Origin: Guillardia theta CCMP2712
Lineage: Eukaryota; Cryptophyceae; Pyrenomonadales; Geminigeraceae
Assembly: GCF_000315625.1 (NCBI RefSeq)
Contig: NW_005434599.1
Coordinates: forward strand, 352,595-416,594
Direction: 5' to 3'
Length of the DNA: 64,000 nucleotides
Part shown: one piece after another, positions 10,928 to 22,803 of the stretch
Layout of the letters: every line of letters starts with the position of its first letter
Position numbering within the stretch: the first letter of the stretch is position 1
Notes under the pieces: model-generated
What the model saw: only the letters and a program-made list of their open reading frames with translations
Databases searched by the model: none
What the model was told of the DNA's origin: nothing
Program-made: the position numbers and the translations under genes

Positions 10928-12967
10928 TCACTGCTCCCAAACTTTGATGAAGCCGTCGATGGAGGACGTGACCAGACGCTCTCCTGCTCCTGCCGCAGAG
11001 CTCACGGCGCCTCTGTGCCCTCGCCTGACTCTCTCGATCGTCCAGTCCGTCACGTTCCACTCGATGACCGTCATGTCTGCCCCGGTGCTGCAGGCGAGGC
11101 GTCAGCAGGAGGAGGGCCAGGCGTACCCGAGGCTCTCGTACCTGACCAGCTTCTCTCCGACGCTCTCTAGCGACAGGATAGGTCCGCTGTGGGCAGCCAT
11201 CGTGTGCTCGAGCCTCCAAGTCCGCAAGTCGTACGACCTGATGGCTCCGTCCGCCCACCCCGAGACCCTGCGGCTGCGAGTCAAAGCAGAGCTGCAGGGC
11301 GAGCTGACTCACAGCTTCGCCTCCTCTCGTTTCAGCTCGGCGTTGTAGCTGGAGATCACCAGCAGCGGGCGCACCCAGACTCCCCTCTGCGTTGGAGCAA
11401 GAAGCTTCCGCTCTACCTCCCAGCTCTTCAAGTTCCACACCCAGATACACCCGTCGTCCACCGACGCCATCAGGTGCTTCTTCGACGCTCGCACGGCCCC
11501 GACCACGAGGCCCGACAGCTTGCTCGCCTCCCTTGCCTCCAACACTCGAGGGTCCAGCGGCCTGCGCTTGGAGAGCTGGGGCACAGGTGAGGGGCGGGAA
11601 GGGATGGACACAAAGGGTACCTGAAGGCCCGCGGACATGGCGCGCAGCACTTGCGTGTGGTTCGTCAGGCGTTGCCGCAGCTTCCACGTGCGCGTGTTCC
11701 ACACCATCACCGCCCCCTTGCAGGCCACCGCGAGCGTCTGGTCGACCAGCTCGAGTGCCAGCGGCTCGTCGTGTCCTCGCAGCACATGAAGGCACTCGGA
11801 CGTTCTTAGGTCCCACACGCGGACCGTCTGATCGTCAGAGGCTGAGATGAGGAGCCCTTGCGAGCTGTCGATGACGATCGCCGTGATCCAGCCCTCGTGC
11901 CCCTCGAACGTGCGAGTCGGACGGGACTCATTTAAGTCCCACTCAGTGATCACTTGATCTGCCCCCGCGCTGTAGAGCTTGTTCTCCGCCACCTGAGCTC
12001 GCGTCAAACAACCACCCTGCAGCATCTCAAGGACTTGCCTTCACGTCCAGCACAGCGGATCCAGTATTCCATTCCTTGATGATCGCGTTGGTCCCCCGGT
12101 GTAGCGATTGAGGAGACACATCAGGACGAATCAGTCCTCGACGTTTGAGCTCAGACAGGGGAACTCCTCCCATTCCCGACTCGATGCTCGCCGACCGCTC
12201 ATTTTCTAGCCGTCGCTTCTCCCAGTACCCCGGGTTGACGATGAAGGAGGACCTTTTCTCCTCTTCCCTTGGCTGTTGCAACATGGTGAACTTACGCATG
12301 AGCGCCTGGAGCGATTGCTTCTGGATCTCTCGCTGCGCGTTCAATCCTTCTCTGAGCATCCGCGATGAAGAACTTGTGCTGTCAGTATCCCAATCAGGTC
12401 TCAGTCGAGACTTCCACCGCCCTTGAGGAGAGGAGGAGGTTTGGTTTCTTGCAATTGCAGGTTTCTTCGTCTCCTGCTTGCGGGCCTGACTCTTCGTCTG
12501 TTGTTCATCGATGAGAGGAGGAGACGAAGAGAAGTTCATCTCCGACATCTTGTAAGAACGAGCAGCTGCAGCCTGAAAGTATAGGTTGGCACGGGGCATG
12601 ACAAACATTCATCTCTCACCACATTCTCGTTCTTGCCGATTCCTCGACCTCTCCTCTTCTTGGGGGCGCTTCCTGGACCTGCGACATCGTCCGAGCTCTC
12701 AGCGGATCGAGTGTCTGCCTCCACGTTGCCGCCCTTGGTCTGCATCAAGACCCCGACAAGCGACGGGCAGCTGGCGGCTATTGCGCTCCTCGCCAGACCC
12801 GTCCAGGGTTGTACGAAGCCTACGACCCGTCCCTGGTCCAACCCACGGCGCAGGCCATGACGGCAATCCGGTCGAAGGCACTCACTAACGATGAAGGAGG
12901 AGCTTGAGTCGAGCCAGACGGTCACCAAGAACGAGACGATCGCACCGGCCCCTCGACATGCTGACAT
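10928..12967 (-). CDS. WD40 repeat protein
   Basis: WD40 proteins form beta-propellers that act as docking scaffolds. Reading on the minus strand, a basic low-complexity N-terminal part (PKKRRGRGIGKNEN, MSEMNFSSSPP, KQSLQALMRKFTML) precedes WD-type blades: SAGADQVITEWDL, EGHEGWITAIV .. SASDDQTVRVWDLR, LRGHDEPLALE .. MVWNTRTWKL, ASVDDGCIWVWNLK, SGWADGAIRSYDLR, STGADMTVIEWNV and SSIDGFIKVWEQ just before the stop. Five clear GT-AG introns connect these exons in frame. The 5' end is unsure: the region 12640-12967 is open on both strands, and the minus reading was preferred because it splices in phase into the exon starting AAAARSYK. No specific subfamily was recognised. Confidence 0.75.
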
Positions 12968-13539
12968 AGCTACTAGTGCCCCGGATACTCAAACCTGTAC
13001 ATAAAAACCTCTTCCTGACCTGCTCGTTTGAGATCAGCTCGTTGACATAAACCCAACAATGCATCGTAAACAAGTGCACAAAACTACACAGCATGTCATG
13101 CTCGTTCCATGGCAGTTGATCATACCCCCTTGCAACCCTTTCCCTTTTCCCTCCCTCAAGATTGCTACTAAATTGCTCTGTGCCTTTGCTCCCACTTTTC
13201 ATCGAGCTAAACTTCTTCCGTCGCACGTGCATCTCATGGTACATATTTCATGACCTCACAGTGCGTCCTCCACTTCCTTCGCTGTCATCCTCACCCTCTG
13301 TTGCCTGGTCTTACACCTTCCTTTGCGTTAGTTCACCTACATTCTTTCAATCTACCTTCCACGTCTTCCTCTTCCTTTTCCCCTTCCAGATCTCATACCC
13401 AGGTGTATCCGCTATCACTCTTCCTCTCCGCCCTCTCCTTCCTCCCCGTCTTCTCCCTCCCTCCTCCCTCTCCCCGCCGCAACCCTGCATGTATCGCCGC
13501 TTATATGTTCTTGACCCTCGTCCCCCCTCTTACCCTGTC
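12968..13539. other. Intergenic region upstream of the WD40 gene
   Basis: Mixed sequence becoming pyrimidine-rich after 13260. A short plus-strand frame at 12889-13002 (MKEELESSQTV..) is open but isolated and overlaps the WD40 5' region. No supported feature. Confidence 0.4.
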
Positions 13540-13985
13540 AGCCGTTGAGGATGACAGGCACTTTACGGCTGCACCGTCAGTCGGACTGCAGCTCCCCGGG
13601 CCCCGTCTGTCAGTCTCAGTGACTGGCCGGGCCCGTGCCGCTGGCCCTCAGTGACACCGACGACAGGTCGGGCCGACAAGCCGACTAGCATAAGCCCATG
13701 TTATGGCAGCCCGGGCCGAAAAGGAAACGGCATCCCGAACACTCATATTCGGAGCCTGTCAATGACCGTGACCGGCGGGGGAGTCGGCGTCCCTAGTTTC
13801 ATTCACGGTTGAACTTAAGGCGCAAGTGAGGAGAAAGGCAAGTCTTGTTGTAGTCTCGTTGGATGGCTGCGAGTGGATGGTCGCGTTGGATAACCTACGG
13901 CATTCGGAACGAGTCACTGCGTGGGCCCCCGGACCGGGAACAGGTGATGATGAAATTTCGCTTGAATCACTCACCGGAAAAGGAC
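13540..13985. promoter_or_regulatory. GC-rich element, upstream of the WD40 gene
   Basis: GC-rich block with GGGCCC, CCGGGCC and several CAGTGAC/GAGTCAC words (about 13609, 13648, 13912), matching the composite elements elsewhere. It lies upstream of the minus-strand WD40 gene and overlaps the uncertain 3' end of the next gene. Function inferred from position and resemblance. Confidence 0.4.
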
Positions 13986-15641
13986 AGATCACCTTGATAC
14001 AAGTGTTATCATATACATCATAGAAGGGCCTTCCAGACTGCAGCATTCTATGAGACACAGTGGACGCAGAGGAGGGAGGATACCGCCAGACCTCCTCCCA
14101 TTCCACTCGCTAAGATCGCATAGGAGGATCGCGAGGTCGCCACGAGAGCATCCACTTTACCTGAGCACCGTGAGGTCTGAGAGATTCGCAGCTTCATGTG
14201 CTCACTCAGCAGCAGCACGTTCTTCCATCCATCCAGCAGAGCACGCTTACCCTGCCTTCCCGGCTCAACCGATTCTAACACCAGAACCTCCTTCCCCAGC
14301 ACACGGCGAGCAAGCTCAATTCCACTCTAGAGCACCCTGAGCACGCGACTGCAAGGCATCCGATTCGTCACCTGAGCATCTGAAGCCACGAAGATCTTGG
14401 AGGCCTAGATGTAGGAAGCATCAAAGACCGAACAAGGCACTAGGCCTGCTACTCACGTCTCCATGGGACAGGAACTCAGCACAGCGCAGAGCCGTGTGCT
14501 GTTCCTGCTCGGTCATGTACTTGACCTGCTGCACTTCAGCTTGTGACTCCACCAGTCTCAGTCGCACCGTCCGCAGGTGGACTCCGATGATCTTGTAGCC
14601 GGCGAAGTTGCGGAGGTAGAAGCTGAAGTGCGACCTCTGTTACAGCCATCCATAGGATGCTCCGACTGACCTGTCCACGTGCTTGCTGATGTCGGGAGAT
14701 GGAGACAAGATGTAGCGCGATATCGATGAGAAGAGAAGTTCTGTTCTACCTTGAATCGCCTTTCTGCCACCACGTAAATGCCATCGCGAGTTTTATGGTG
14801 TTGGCAGAGAGAAAGTCAAAGACAACGTACGGAATCGATCCTTCCGACAAGATTAGACCAGCAAAGTACGAAATGGCTTCACAAGACGTCAGGGATCCAA
14901 GGCTGTCGGTGGGTTCAGGACCTGTTAGCACGACTACCCGATCATCCTTGAGACTTTGTAGACCGTGACGAGAATGGAACTGAATCGCCTGCAAGAGCAA
15001 GAGTCTGCTACCTCCACATGATGATGAGATCAGTTGATGTCCACTCACTGCTACATCGTCGTCACGCAAATGCTTCCACGACTTGAAATCCCAGGCAAAC
15101 TCCCTCATCAGCTGCTCGTTGGAATGTAAAGGAAAAACGGTGAAAGAGAGCAAACACGCCATGCCTTGTCGTTGTTGAGAACTTGATTCAACTCAATCTT
15201 CACAGGCAAACTCAAGAAGTGACCAAGATCGATCATGGTAGAGACTTCCTTGCTCCGATGTACGATTGGTTGGTCGTACGACACCCACTCAACGACCAAT
15301 GCTCTGTCGGAAAGAAAACTCCACACATACCCGGAAACAAGAGCGACCAGACGATTGCCAAGGCCAGCTGCTTGTTCCATCCTCAATAAGAGAGCCTTTG
15401 AGTTCTTGACATCTTGGAGGAAACGGTTCTGAGTCGATTCAAACTTGTCGCTCATCTCAGCAAGTTCGTATCGCCTCTCCTCTTGCAATCTCCGAAGAAG
15501 CATTGCAAGCTTGTCATCGCTCAGGTTGTTCGAACTGTTACAAGAAGGTACAACACAGCAGAGGAGGAGGAGGAGGAGGAGGAGGTCGGGAGGTCGGGGA
15601 CGGAAGGCAGGCGCAACCATCCCCACCACTCTGAGCACCAT
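13759..15641 (-). CDS. Fucosyltransferase (GT37, xyloglucan FUT)-like membrane glycosyltransferase
   Basis: GT37 enzymes transfer fucose from GDP-fucose in the Golgi. The start at 15641 gives a type II signal anchor (LLLLLLLLCCVV) and a coiled stretch, then AAGLGNRLVALVSGYVW, matching the GLGNR nucleotide-sugar motif. Later exons give ISRYILSPSPDISKHV and FAGYKIIGVHLRTVRL (compare GRYLLHPSNEVW and IGIQIR in plants), ASKIFVASDAQ, and DALVATSRSSYAILASGMGG, the C-terminal donor-binding block. At least six introns are needed and some joins around 14700-14880 are not resolved. A 46-bp intron probably leads to SGRPFYDVYDNTCIK; the last in-frame stop is at 13759, inside GC-rich DNA, so the true end may lie nearer 13990. 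Family membership rests on motif order. Confidence 0.55.
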
Positions 15642-16173
15642 GGTCAGTGTCTAGACGTTACACGGGCAACGCCGGGCAGAACAACTAGCTAAAGGGGATT
15701 CTAGAGCCAGTTCTAGAGCTCTTCTCTGAGCGAGTGAACGACAACATACAAGACTACAACCAAGAAGTGTCATGCAAGGCGTCACTGTGCTGGGGGAGGA
15801 GGCATACGCGAGCCATCAAAGATGATCTGCTCGCGTACATGTCTGTGCGGTCTCGCAGTTTGGGCAGGATGCAGGCACAGGGATCGTGCTTGGAAGCTCG
15901 ACAAGCAGAAAACTGAGGAGACTCTCTGAGGCGGTGCTATTCTCCAAAGGTCATACAGTTTAACGGTCTCCGACACTGGCTCCAAACTCTGGGGGAGGCA
16001 GAAAGACACTGGTGCATGCGACATTCATAGCTTTCATTACATGGGCATGGACCATTACAACTGAGTTATACACTGAGAGATCAGAACGGTTTCGCAAAGA
16101 ATAGAAAACTGGCCAACATCATTGCAAACATCCCGAAGATCGACTTGGTTGTGCGGTTGGCCCTGCAACAACG
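15642..16173. other. Intergenic region; nothing clear
   Basis: Between the start of the glycosyltransferase and the 3' end of the monooxygenase. Open frames on both strands are under 90 codons and show no recognisable motif. Confidence 0.4.
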
Positions 16174-19100
16174 TCAGGAGCTGAAGCTGCAGCTCGAGCA
16201 CTCGCACTTGCGCAGCATCTCCTGGTACGTCCATTGCCCCGCATAGCGCGTGAGGCGGGAGGCCTGGAGGGGATGAGACAAGAGGGTAGGCAGAGAGAGA
16301 GAAGGACCTGCGGCCAGAAGATTCTCTTGCCCAGGAAGGGAATGGAGGACAAGAGTTCTCTAAACAACAAGTTGGCAAGCATGCAGGTCGCCTGCGGTCA
16401 CGAGCAATCAATTGGCGCTCGTTGATGCAAATGTTTCCTACCGCTAGCTTGTCCACAAGTCCCGGCTGGTTGTACTGATAAGGACTGGAAGGCAGGATGA
16501 ATGTTCGCTTGCTCAATGTCACTTTGTCCTTACCTTCCAATCTGCATCAAGCGGACTAGAGCCTTGCTCTCTGCGACTACCTGTGGTAGAGCATCGGTAC
16601 GACACCGAGGGGAAAATTCCAACAGGCCGAAGCAGAAACGAAGAGAGAGGGAATGCGATGAAGGTGAAGACATTATAGAGGAACAAACGAAAGAGGAAGA
16701 AGGGGAGGGAAGGGGGGGGAAGGGGGAGGGGGAGGGGAGAGAAGGGAAGGAAAGGAGGAGGGTGATCGGATAGGGTGTCGAAGGAGACTCACATGACTCT
16801 CGTAGGAGCGAAGAGCTGAAACGAAGCTACCTGAAGTAAGAGGAGCTGTGTCTTCCAGCTTCTTCCCCAAGGAAAGTGCATCAGCAAGCGCACTGTTGAC
16901 TCCCTGCAAGCATTCAGCTGCCAGCTGTCATTCCCACAAGCTGTCACCTGTCCCAAGTCGGGAGGAAACGAGTGTAGAGCATCCCCTGCATGCTTGTCAG
17001 GGAGGGAGATAGGAGCGGAGGAAGTTACCGAGCAAGACGACTCCTGCTCCGCTCTCACTGTCCTTGACGATGTAACTTGCCCCTGATCATCATCTCAATC
17101 AGGACGCAATTCCAAGTAATTGATGAGCTCCTGCCTCCTTGAGTCGTCTGAGGGAAGGGAAATCTCCCGCCCTGCAGCAGAAGGTGAGGGGGAGGCAAGG
17201 TCGGTAGCAACGAAGGACTTGCCTCGCTCTTTGCGAATCTCTCCAGCTCCTCCTCCTTCACTACATCCTTCCAGAGGACCTTGTCGTCCAGTCAGCAGAG
17301 ACTACCAGCTCCTCGTCCTCACCTGCGGGAAGCAGTCCTCCAGGAAGCTCCTCATGCCGTCTAGCGTGAAGAGCTGAGAAACATCTCAGGCCCTGCTGGA
17401 GAAACTTCAAGGCTGACGTCACCTTGGGGTCATTCCAGATCTTATGATCTGGTTTTGTGATGACGTTGGCTGTCCTGCCCGAAGGTCAGCCTGCACCTCC
17501 CTTGGCTCACCAGCACCTGTATCCATCGATTCCTTTCCTGGGAAGAATCCCAAGACGAGTATCGAGCTGGAAACGTGTCATTCACTCCCCTTCCCCTTCT
17601 CCCCTCCCTCTTCTCCTCTCCTCTCCCTCCCTGCTCCTCCTCTCCCTCCCTGCTCCTCCTCTCCCTCCCTGCTCCTGCTTACCTTGGGGTCTTTGCCCGT
17701 GTACTTGGAAGTGAAGAAGTAAGTCTCCTCCGGCACCGCCACCACCCTCGGCTGATCGTCGACAGCCTCCTGCCAGCTGGATGAGCGGAGAGATGCTGAG
17801 GGGTCTCCATCACCGCCACTGGGAAGGAAGGCTCCAGCTTCAGCACCTGGAAGAGGATACAGTCATTCCAAGAAGCGACTCCCTCCCTTCTCACCTTGTA
17901 TCTCAACCCTCCTGCTGGGGAGAACACCTCCTTCATCTGGAACCTCGACACCAGGTCACTTCCTCCCGCTGCCCCTCCAGCCTGCTCCTTCATGTCCCGC
18001 TGATACAGGTCTCAATAGGACGGGAGGTCAAACTCAAGGGGGTCAGAGCACCTCGACGAGCAGCTCTCTCACTCTCGACTTCAGCCCTTCAGCTGCTACG
18101 ATCAAGTCGAAGTCCTCCAGCAGCTCCTCCTCACCCTGGAGGCAGTCAGAGCTGCGTGCTCCCCAGAAGGAGCGCTCCATACAGTGTCCAAGGAGAGAAC
18201 CCTCGCAGTGAGATGTCCTCCATTGGGGGATGGAGTTGATAGAGCCTGGAAATCTACAAGCTCGCAACTTGTTCTCAAAGTTATGGAAGGCTGATCACTG
18301 ATGTCAGGAACCAAGAGGAGACCAGGCATCTCACCCTCTGCATGACAGCATCTCCCAGCAACGAGTTGAACTCATGCCTCGTGATCCAGTACGGCACCCT
18401 AGAGAAATTTTCACACCTGTCGCCGTGAAACCAGTCGGAACTCACTGACTGCCTATGGTTGGAAAGAAGTTGAACTTCACTTTAGTGATTTTGCCACTCG
18501 TGTCGACTCTGTTTCCATTGAGAACGGATCTGACGGAGCCAGGACGATCAGAAGGCAACCCTAAAACTTGAGCATTCAAACAAACCCATCTACTCCGTTC
18601 TCAGCCAACCTCGGAGTTAGTCCGTGTCTGGAAAGCACTTTAGCTAATGAGTAGCCGGCTCTTCTCTTCGCACCTGTCAGTGAACAACAATCCCTTCCCA
18701 GAGATGAGATACATGAATCCCTTGTTGGGATCGTAAGCACTGATGGATCCCGCTCGTTCCAACACAGTAATCTTGTGCTGTTTCACCTGGAGCAGAACCG
18801 TTCGATTCAAGTTCTCTCGTCTCACCAAGAAAATCACTCACCTGTGGCATCTCACTGAACACTTTATCCAGCTCAAGAGCTGCACCCAGACCCCCGGGTC
18901 CTGCTCCGACAACAAGGACATTCATTCGCTCCTTCACCAGCGTCTCTGCCGAAAGAAATTATGACCCACAGGCTATCCCCCACCTCCTAACCTTTTCCTG
19001 AGGAAACATCTTTCATCGCAGCCAATCGCAACGGAACAGCTTTCAGACGGGCTGCTGACGGATTTGGAAGGCATCGATGTGCGCTGCTGCGATGTCTGGC

Positions 19101-19214
19101 CACAAAGGGAAGGGAAACGAACTTGAAGGCAAGCAGACCGTCAAGCGCCAGCAGGAACAAGGGCAAACCTCTTATTCCCTGTGAACAAACACTCAGACGA
19201 GTTTCGAATCGCAT
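16174..19214 (-). CDS. FAD-dependent monooxygenase (kynurenine-3-monooxygenase-like) with plastid-type leader
   Basis: Group A flavin monooxygenases hydroxylate aromatic or related substrates with FAD and NAD(P)H. The first exon (from 19214) encodes a leader with a hydrophobic core LPLFLLALDGLLAFKF followed by a basic Ser/Ala-rich segment; it splices in phase to NVLVVGAGPGGLGAAL, the FAD-binding GxGxxG fold. Further exons give VPYWITRHEFNSLL, DFDLIVAAEGLKSRVR (the second FAD motif), SPAGGLRYK, GVVLLGDALHSFPPDLGQ followed by GVNSALADAL (the conserved GDAxH..P..GQGxN block), and a C-terminal part ending ECSSCSFSS. More than ten short introns are present; joins near 17080-17250 and 18450-18650 remain unclear. 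The leader suggests import into the secondary plastid. The substrate is unknown. Confidence 0.7.
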
Positions 19215-20306
19215 TCACCAAGAGTGGAGCATGCTTCAGCACCCCAAGCTTCCCTCCTTCTCCTCCTCCTCTTCACGTCACAACCCCCTACACGCCTTCG
19301 TACCATTCCTTGTATGTGTCACTTGCCACATCCCCATACAGACCCATCAAACCGTTTCAAGAACAGTTTCAAGAACAGTTTCAAGAAGAACCTTGGTGAA
19401 AATCATGAAGAAATGCTACAAAATTTCAAAAAATGATAATACATATTTCAGAGTTTCTCCAAAGCGAACACTTTGTAGACAGAAAAAGTCATGCACGTCA
19501 ACTGCTGAGGACGGTTACACACATACCGCAATGCGCGACGGAGGCTGAGGGAAGGGAGGGAAGGGGAGGAAGGAGGAGGGAGGGAAGGGGAGACAGGCAG
19601 AGAGAGGGGGGGGGAGGAGAACTGCGGCCGGGACTCGGGGATGCAATGCCGGCCCGAGACTCAGAGCCGAAGTTGGGATTGAAAAGGAAGGGGGAGCCGG
19701 CAGCGGGCAGAGGGGGGAAGATAGACGGCGAGAGGAAGTAAAATGCGAAGAAGCGAGAAACTTAGGAGGGGAGTAAACGATTCATGAATGTAGTGGGACC
19801 GGGGGATGTGAGAGCTGGGTCAATGATGAAGGTGGAAGGTCGAGAAAGGCGGAATGGAGTCAGGCGACATTGTCAGGAGGTGTGACCGTCAGTGAGAGAT
19901 GTTAGGAGCGAGAAGAGAGGACGAGGGTTGTTTTTGTCTCCAAATGTCGGACCCACGAAGTTTTCGCAGCAGGGGCTGGCTGGTGACTGAAGTTTGATGG
20001 TAGATGTCAATGCTCGGTACCCCAGACGGGACAAGGAATCTTGACACTCTGAAGCTGAAGACGAGGACGAACAGTTGTGTGGCATTGATGCGAACACAGG
20101 TAATCCAAAGCAGATTCGTCCTATCCTTTCACTCTCCTCTTGATATATCATGACCTCTCCTTCACTTCTCCTTCTCGACCACTTCTCTTCCTCCCATCCA
20201 GCGACATAACTACAATCTGATCCATGGTGCAAGGCTGGGATCTTTGCAACCATGCATCCTCACCGAAGGTCGGCCATGAACGTACAGAGAGAGATGTCTA
20301 TGTCTG
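19215..20306. other. Intergenic region between divergent genes, with GC element and one doubtful ORF
   Basis: Short direct repeats TTTCAAGAACAG lie at about 19356-19395, a purine-rich tract at 19540-19615, and a small GC-rich patch with CCGGGACTCGG and CCGGCCCGAGACTCAG at 19625-19670 that resembles the composite elements. A minus-strand frame at 19873-20253 (126 codons, starting MVAKIPALHH) is open but has no motif and was not called as a gene. Confidence 0.4.
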
Positions 20307-20836
20307 ATGTTGGGCATTGGCAGGAGCGGCTACAAGCAAGCCAACAGCGAGTCAAACCTGAGGGAACTGGGAAGTATGACTTCGTACAAACAGTTCTACG
20401 AAAAGGGAGTGGAGATTCCTTACATGCAAAAGTCCAACATGTCTGTCAACTACAAGCAGAAACTGCACAAGTATGATCCCAACGCGCTCTGCAACCGTCT
20501 CCCAGTCAAGTTCGACAACGAGGTCAGGCGTGGGAAAGTGTGTATGGAGCGCGTGTGTAACCCCAACTCTTGACCAGCCGGTCCCCTTCGTCCGGTATTG
20601 TGCTCCAAGAAACATCTCGCAATACGAGTTGGGGCCAAAGCTCTATGAGGTGACCTGTCAAATGCTTTCATTTCGAGCTAGCTGTGACATGAAGCTGTCA
20701 GAGGAGATTTTTGACGCACAGCCAAGCTTTCTATCCCAAGTGGGATTCTTTGCCGATTGGATTTCAGAACGCCGGAATTATGGGTGACAGACGGCGATTT
20801 TGGTTGTTGCTTGGACTGATAGGCTTTCACAGGTGA
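20307..20836 (+). CDS. Small orphan protein, about 140 residues
   Basis: Three exons (20307-20522, 20578-20649, 20702-20836) splice in a single consistent phase to a protein starting MLGIGRSGYKQANSE, with a Tyr/Lys-rich middle (SYKQFYEKGVEIPYM, YCAPRNISQYELGPK) and ending with a basic-hydrophobic segment DRRRFWLLLGLIGFHR just before the stop. Both introns are about 50 bp. I do not recognise the family. The terminal hydrophobic stretch and basic charge would fit a small organellar subunit, but that is only a guess. Confidence 0.55.
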
Positions 20837-20994
20837 ATTTGCAAGTCGAATTCACGTGAGTCAAAATCGATAAAAACTGAGTCTACACGGACCGTGGACG
20901 CCAACGATCCTGTATGCGTTATCAGTGTTAACTGGCAGAAACCCAGCTCGAGATTTTACAAATTTCTCAACTATCAGATTATCTTTCTTTCAAT

Positions 20995-22250
20995 CTAGGG
21001 ACGACCCGCATGATAAATAGCCTCGAAATATTCCTTGCACGCGTGGCTTTTGAGGACGATGTCGCCATACTGAAGCTGCACATCCATTTGCGCATTCAAC
21101 ACATCAGCAAACATGTTTGAGAAAGGGGGCACAATCCTCAAGAACGGAACACTTTGCACTTGTCTTGGTTCGCTCTCCAGCTCCGTGGAGCTGTGAAATA
21201 CACGTTCCTTGAGTTGAGTGCCCAACGTCTGAAAGCATTTCTCCTCCACTGTGATCAAGGTTTCTGCAAACACATCGCTCTCAAGGATCTCCTCGAAATC
21301 TCCGGCCAAATTTTCCAGCTGCTTGCTGAGTCCATTCTCCATTCGTACGCCCATCATAATCTCTTCAGCTGAGTTCGCCGCGTCATCAGGATTCAAACAC
21401 TCCGCTACGTAGGAGTTGGACAGATCTCGCAAGAGCATGATGATCCAATCGTTCTCATCAGTTTCTGTCTCTCTTCTCACAAATTTCAACATCTCCTCCA
21501 CTTTCTCTTCGTCGTACATCTCTCCATGGTTGACCCGATCATAATACAGCGTCACTCCGCGCTCAACCTTCTCCACCACACTCTGCAGGAAATTTACTTG
21601 CCCGCATGCTATTGCAAAGTACTTCATCATGGATAAATATTTCCTCTGAACCAATTCATGTGGAGCTTTTCCCATTCTCTTCAACCTCAGCAACTGAAAC
21701 ACTTGCGTGTAGATCACCAACTGAACGATCGCTGTCACGTAGAGTGCAGAGAGTGTCCTGGTGATGCTTGCAATCGCAAGCTCCTTGTACACGGACAACC
21801 TTGTTTGAAGGTCATCTCTGGCTACTTCCTTCACCATGTTCTGCTTTGCCTGCACATCGATCAGCGTCGAGAGCTCTCTCTTAATTTCCTTCAAGGCCGC
21901 CTGCGGAAATAAAATTCAGCGCACGAGGACGGAGGAAGAGATGGCAGGGGATGAGGAATAACTTGGTATGCACACACAACATCTATGAACTGACAATACA
22001 GGGCAGGAGGGCATGTACACATCATGTCGCTGGAGTCCACTCTTACCATGACGAGCCGCTTCCCGTCGCCGCTCGCCAACATACTTTCGACTTCATCGCT
22101 GATCCTCTCCTTCATCTTGGAAGCCATGACTATCATTCTCTTCACCGGGAAATGCCTCATCGCTCGCCAGATCAAGAACGTCGCCATCGCTGCCGCCCCC
22201 ACCATCATCACCCGCCACCGGCCCCATCGCCACCGCAAGGGCCCCGACAT
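20995..22250 (-). CDS. PEX3: Peroxisomal biogenesis factor 3 (peroxin-3)
   Basis: PEX3 is the peroxisomal membrane protein that recruits PEX19 and its membrane-protein cargo. Two exons: 22250-22047, coding a basic N terminus (MSGPLRWRWGRWRVMM) with a single membrane segment (VGAAAMATFLIW), and 21900-20995, coding about 300 residues. The second exon shows the family hallmark TRLSVYKELAIASIT-like helix block, LSALYVTAIVQLVIYTQ, then RKYLSMMKYF and QSVVEKVERGV, in the order and spacing of animal PEX3 (KIISFTRSTVAVYS.., QQQYLSSIQHLL). Length, about 370 residues, is normal. The intron runs from a GTAAGAG donor to TCCGCAG. Its presence shows the organism has peroxisomes. Confidence 0.8.
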
Positions 22251-22803
22251 GGCGCCCGTTCCACGAAAAACATACGTAACGTGATACAACGGTCTGACAA
22301 CGACTGCAACGACAATGCTACTGCAGCATGCGGGCACCATAACGTGAAGGGAAGGGATGAGGAGGAGGGGAGGGAGGGAGGCAGGCGACGGGATGATGCT
22401 GCACTGAGAGAGTCTGAGTGAGGGCTGACCATGCTGGACGACTTGTCCGGTTGAAGCAGAAGGAGGTGGGGAAGGGAAGGGAGGAGTGCAGCAGAAGGCA
22501 ATGATGGTAACAGGAAGAGGATATGTGGATGGAGGGACAAGGCAGGGGGCAGGGGAGGAGGGTGGACTGCAAGGGATTCCCGTCTCTGTCTCTTGCCATG
22601 GGTGACTTGAAGGTCGAGGACTTGAGCGTGAGAAGAGAAATTGATGTTCTGACATCCCTGCTGAAAGCACTAAGTTGGTGAATGGACTTCTGCTTCAACT
22701 CAATGCTTTCCTTGTAGATCCGAGCTTTCCCTCGGAGGCCATGACGTGTCAATGGAAGTTCTGCCGTCAAGTGCTGGAGAAGTTCTCCTGATCCGTTGTG
22801 CCC
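22251..22803. other. Intergenic region between divergent PEX3 and hydrolase genes
   Basis: Purine-rich low complexity around 22350-22400 and 22450-22560. A plus-strand frame at 22599-22682 (MGDLKVEDLSVRREIDVL..) looks protein-like and could be an upstream exon of the hydrolase, but no in-phase splice was found. A minus-strand frame over 22318-22770 is also open. Neither is called. Confidence 0.35.

Noticed and set aside
10884-11816. Minus-strand 310-codon ORF
   Set aside because: Out-of-frame shadow of the WD40 gene on the same strand; Arg/Ala/Gly-rich because of GC bias.
17180-17240. Further GC-AG intron in the FAD monooxygenase
   Set aside because: A GAG/GCAAGT junction looks tempting, but the downstream phase is not resolved and other splice choices exist.
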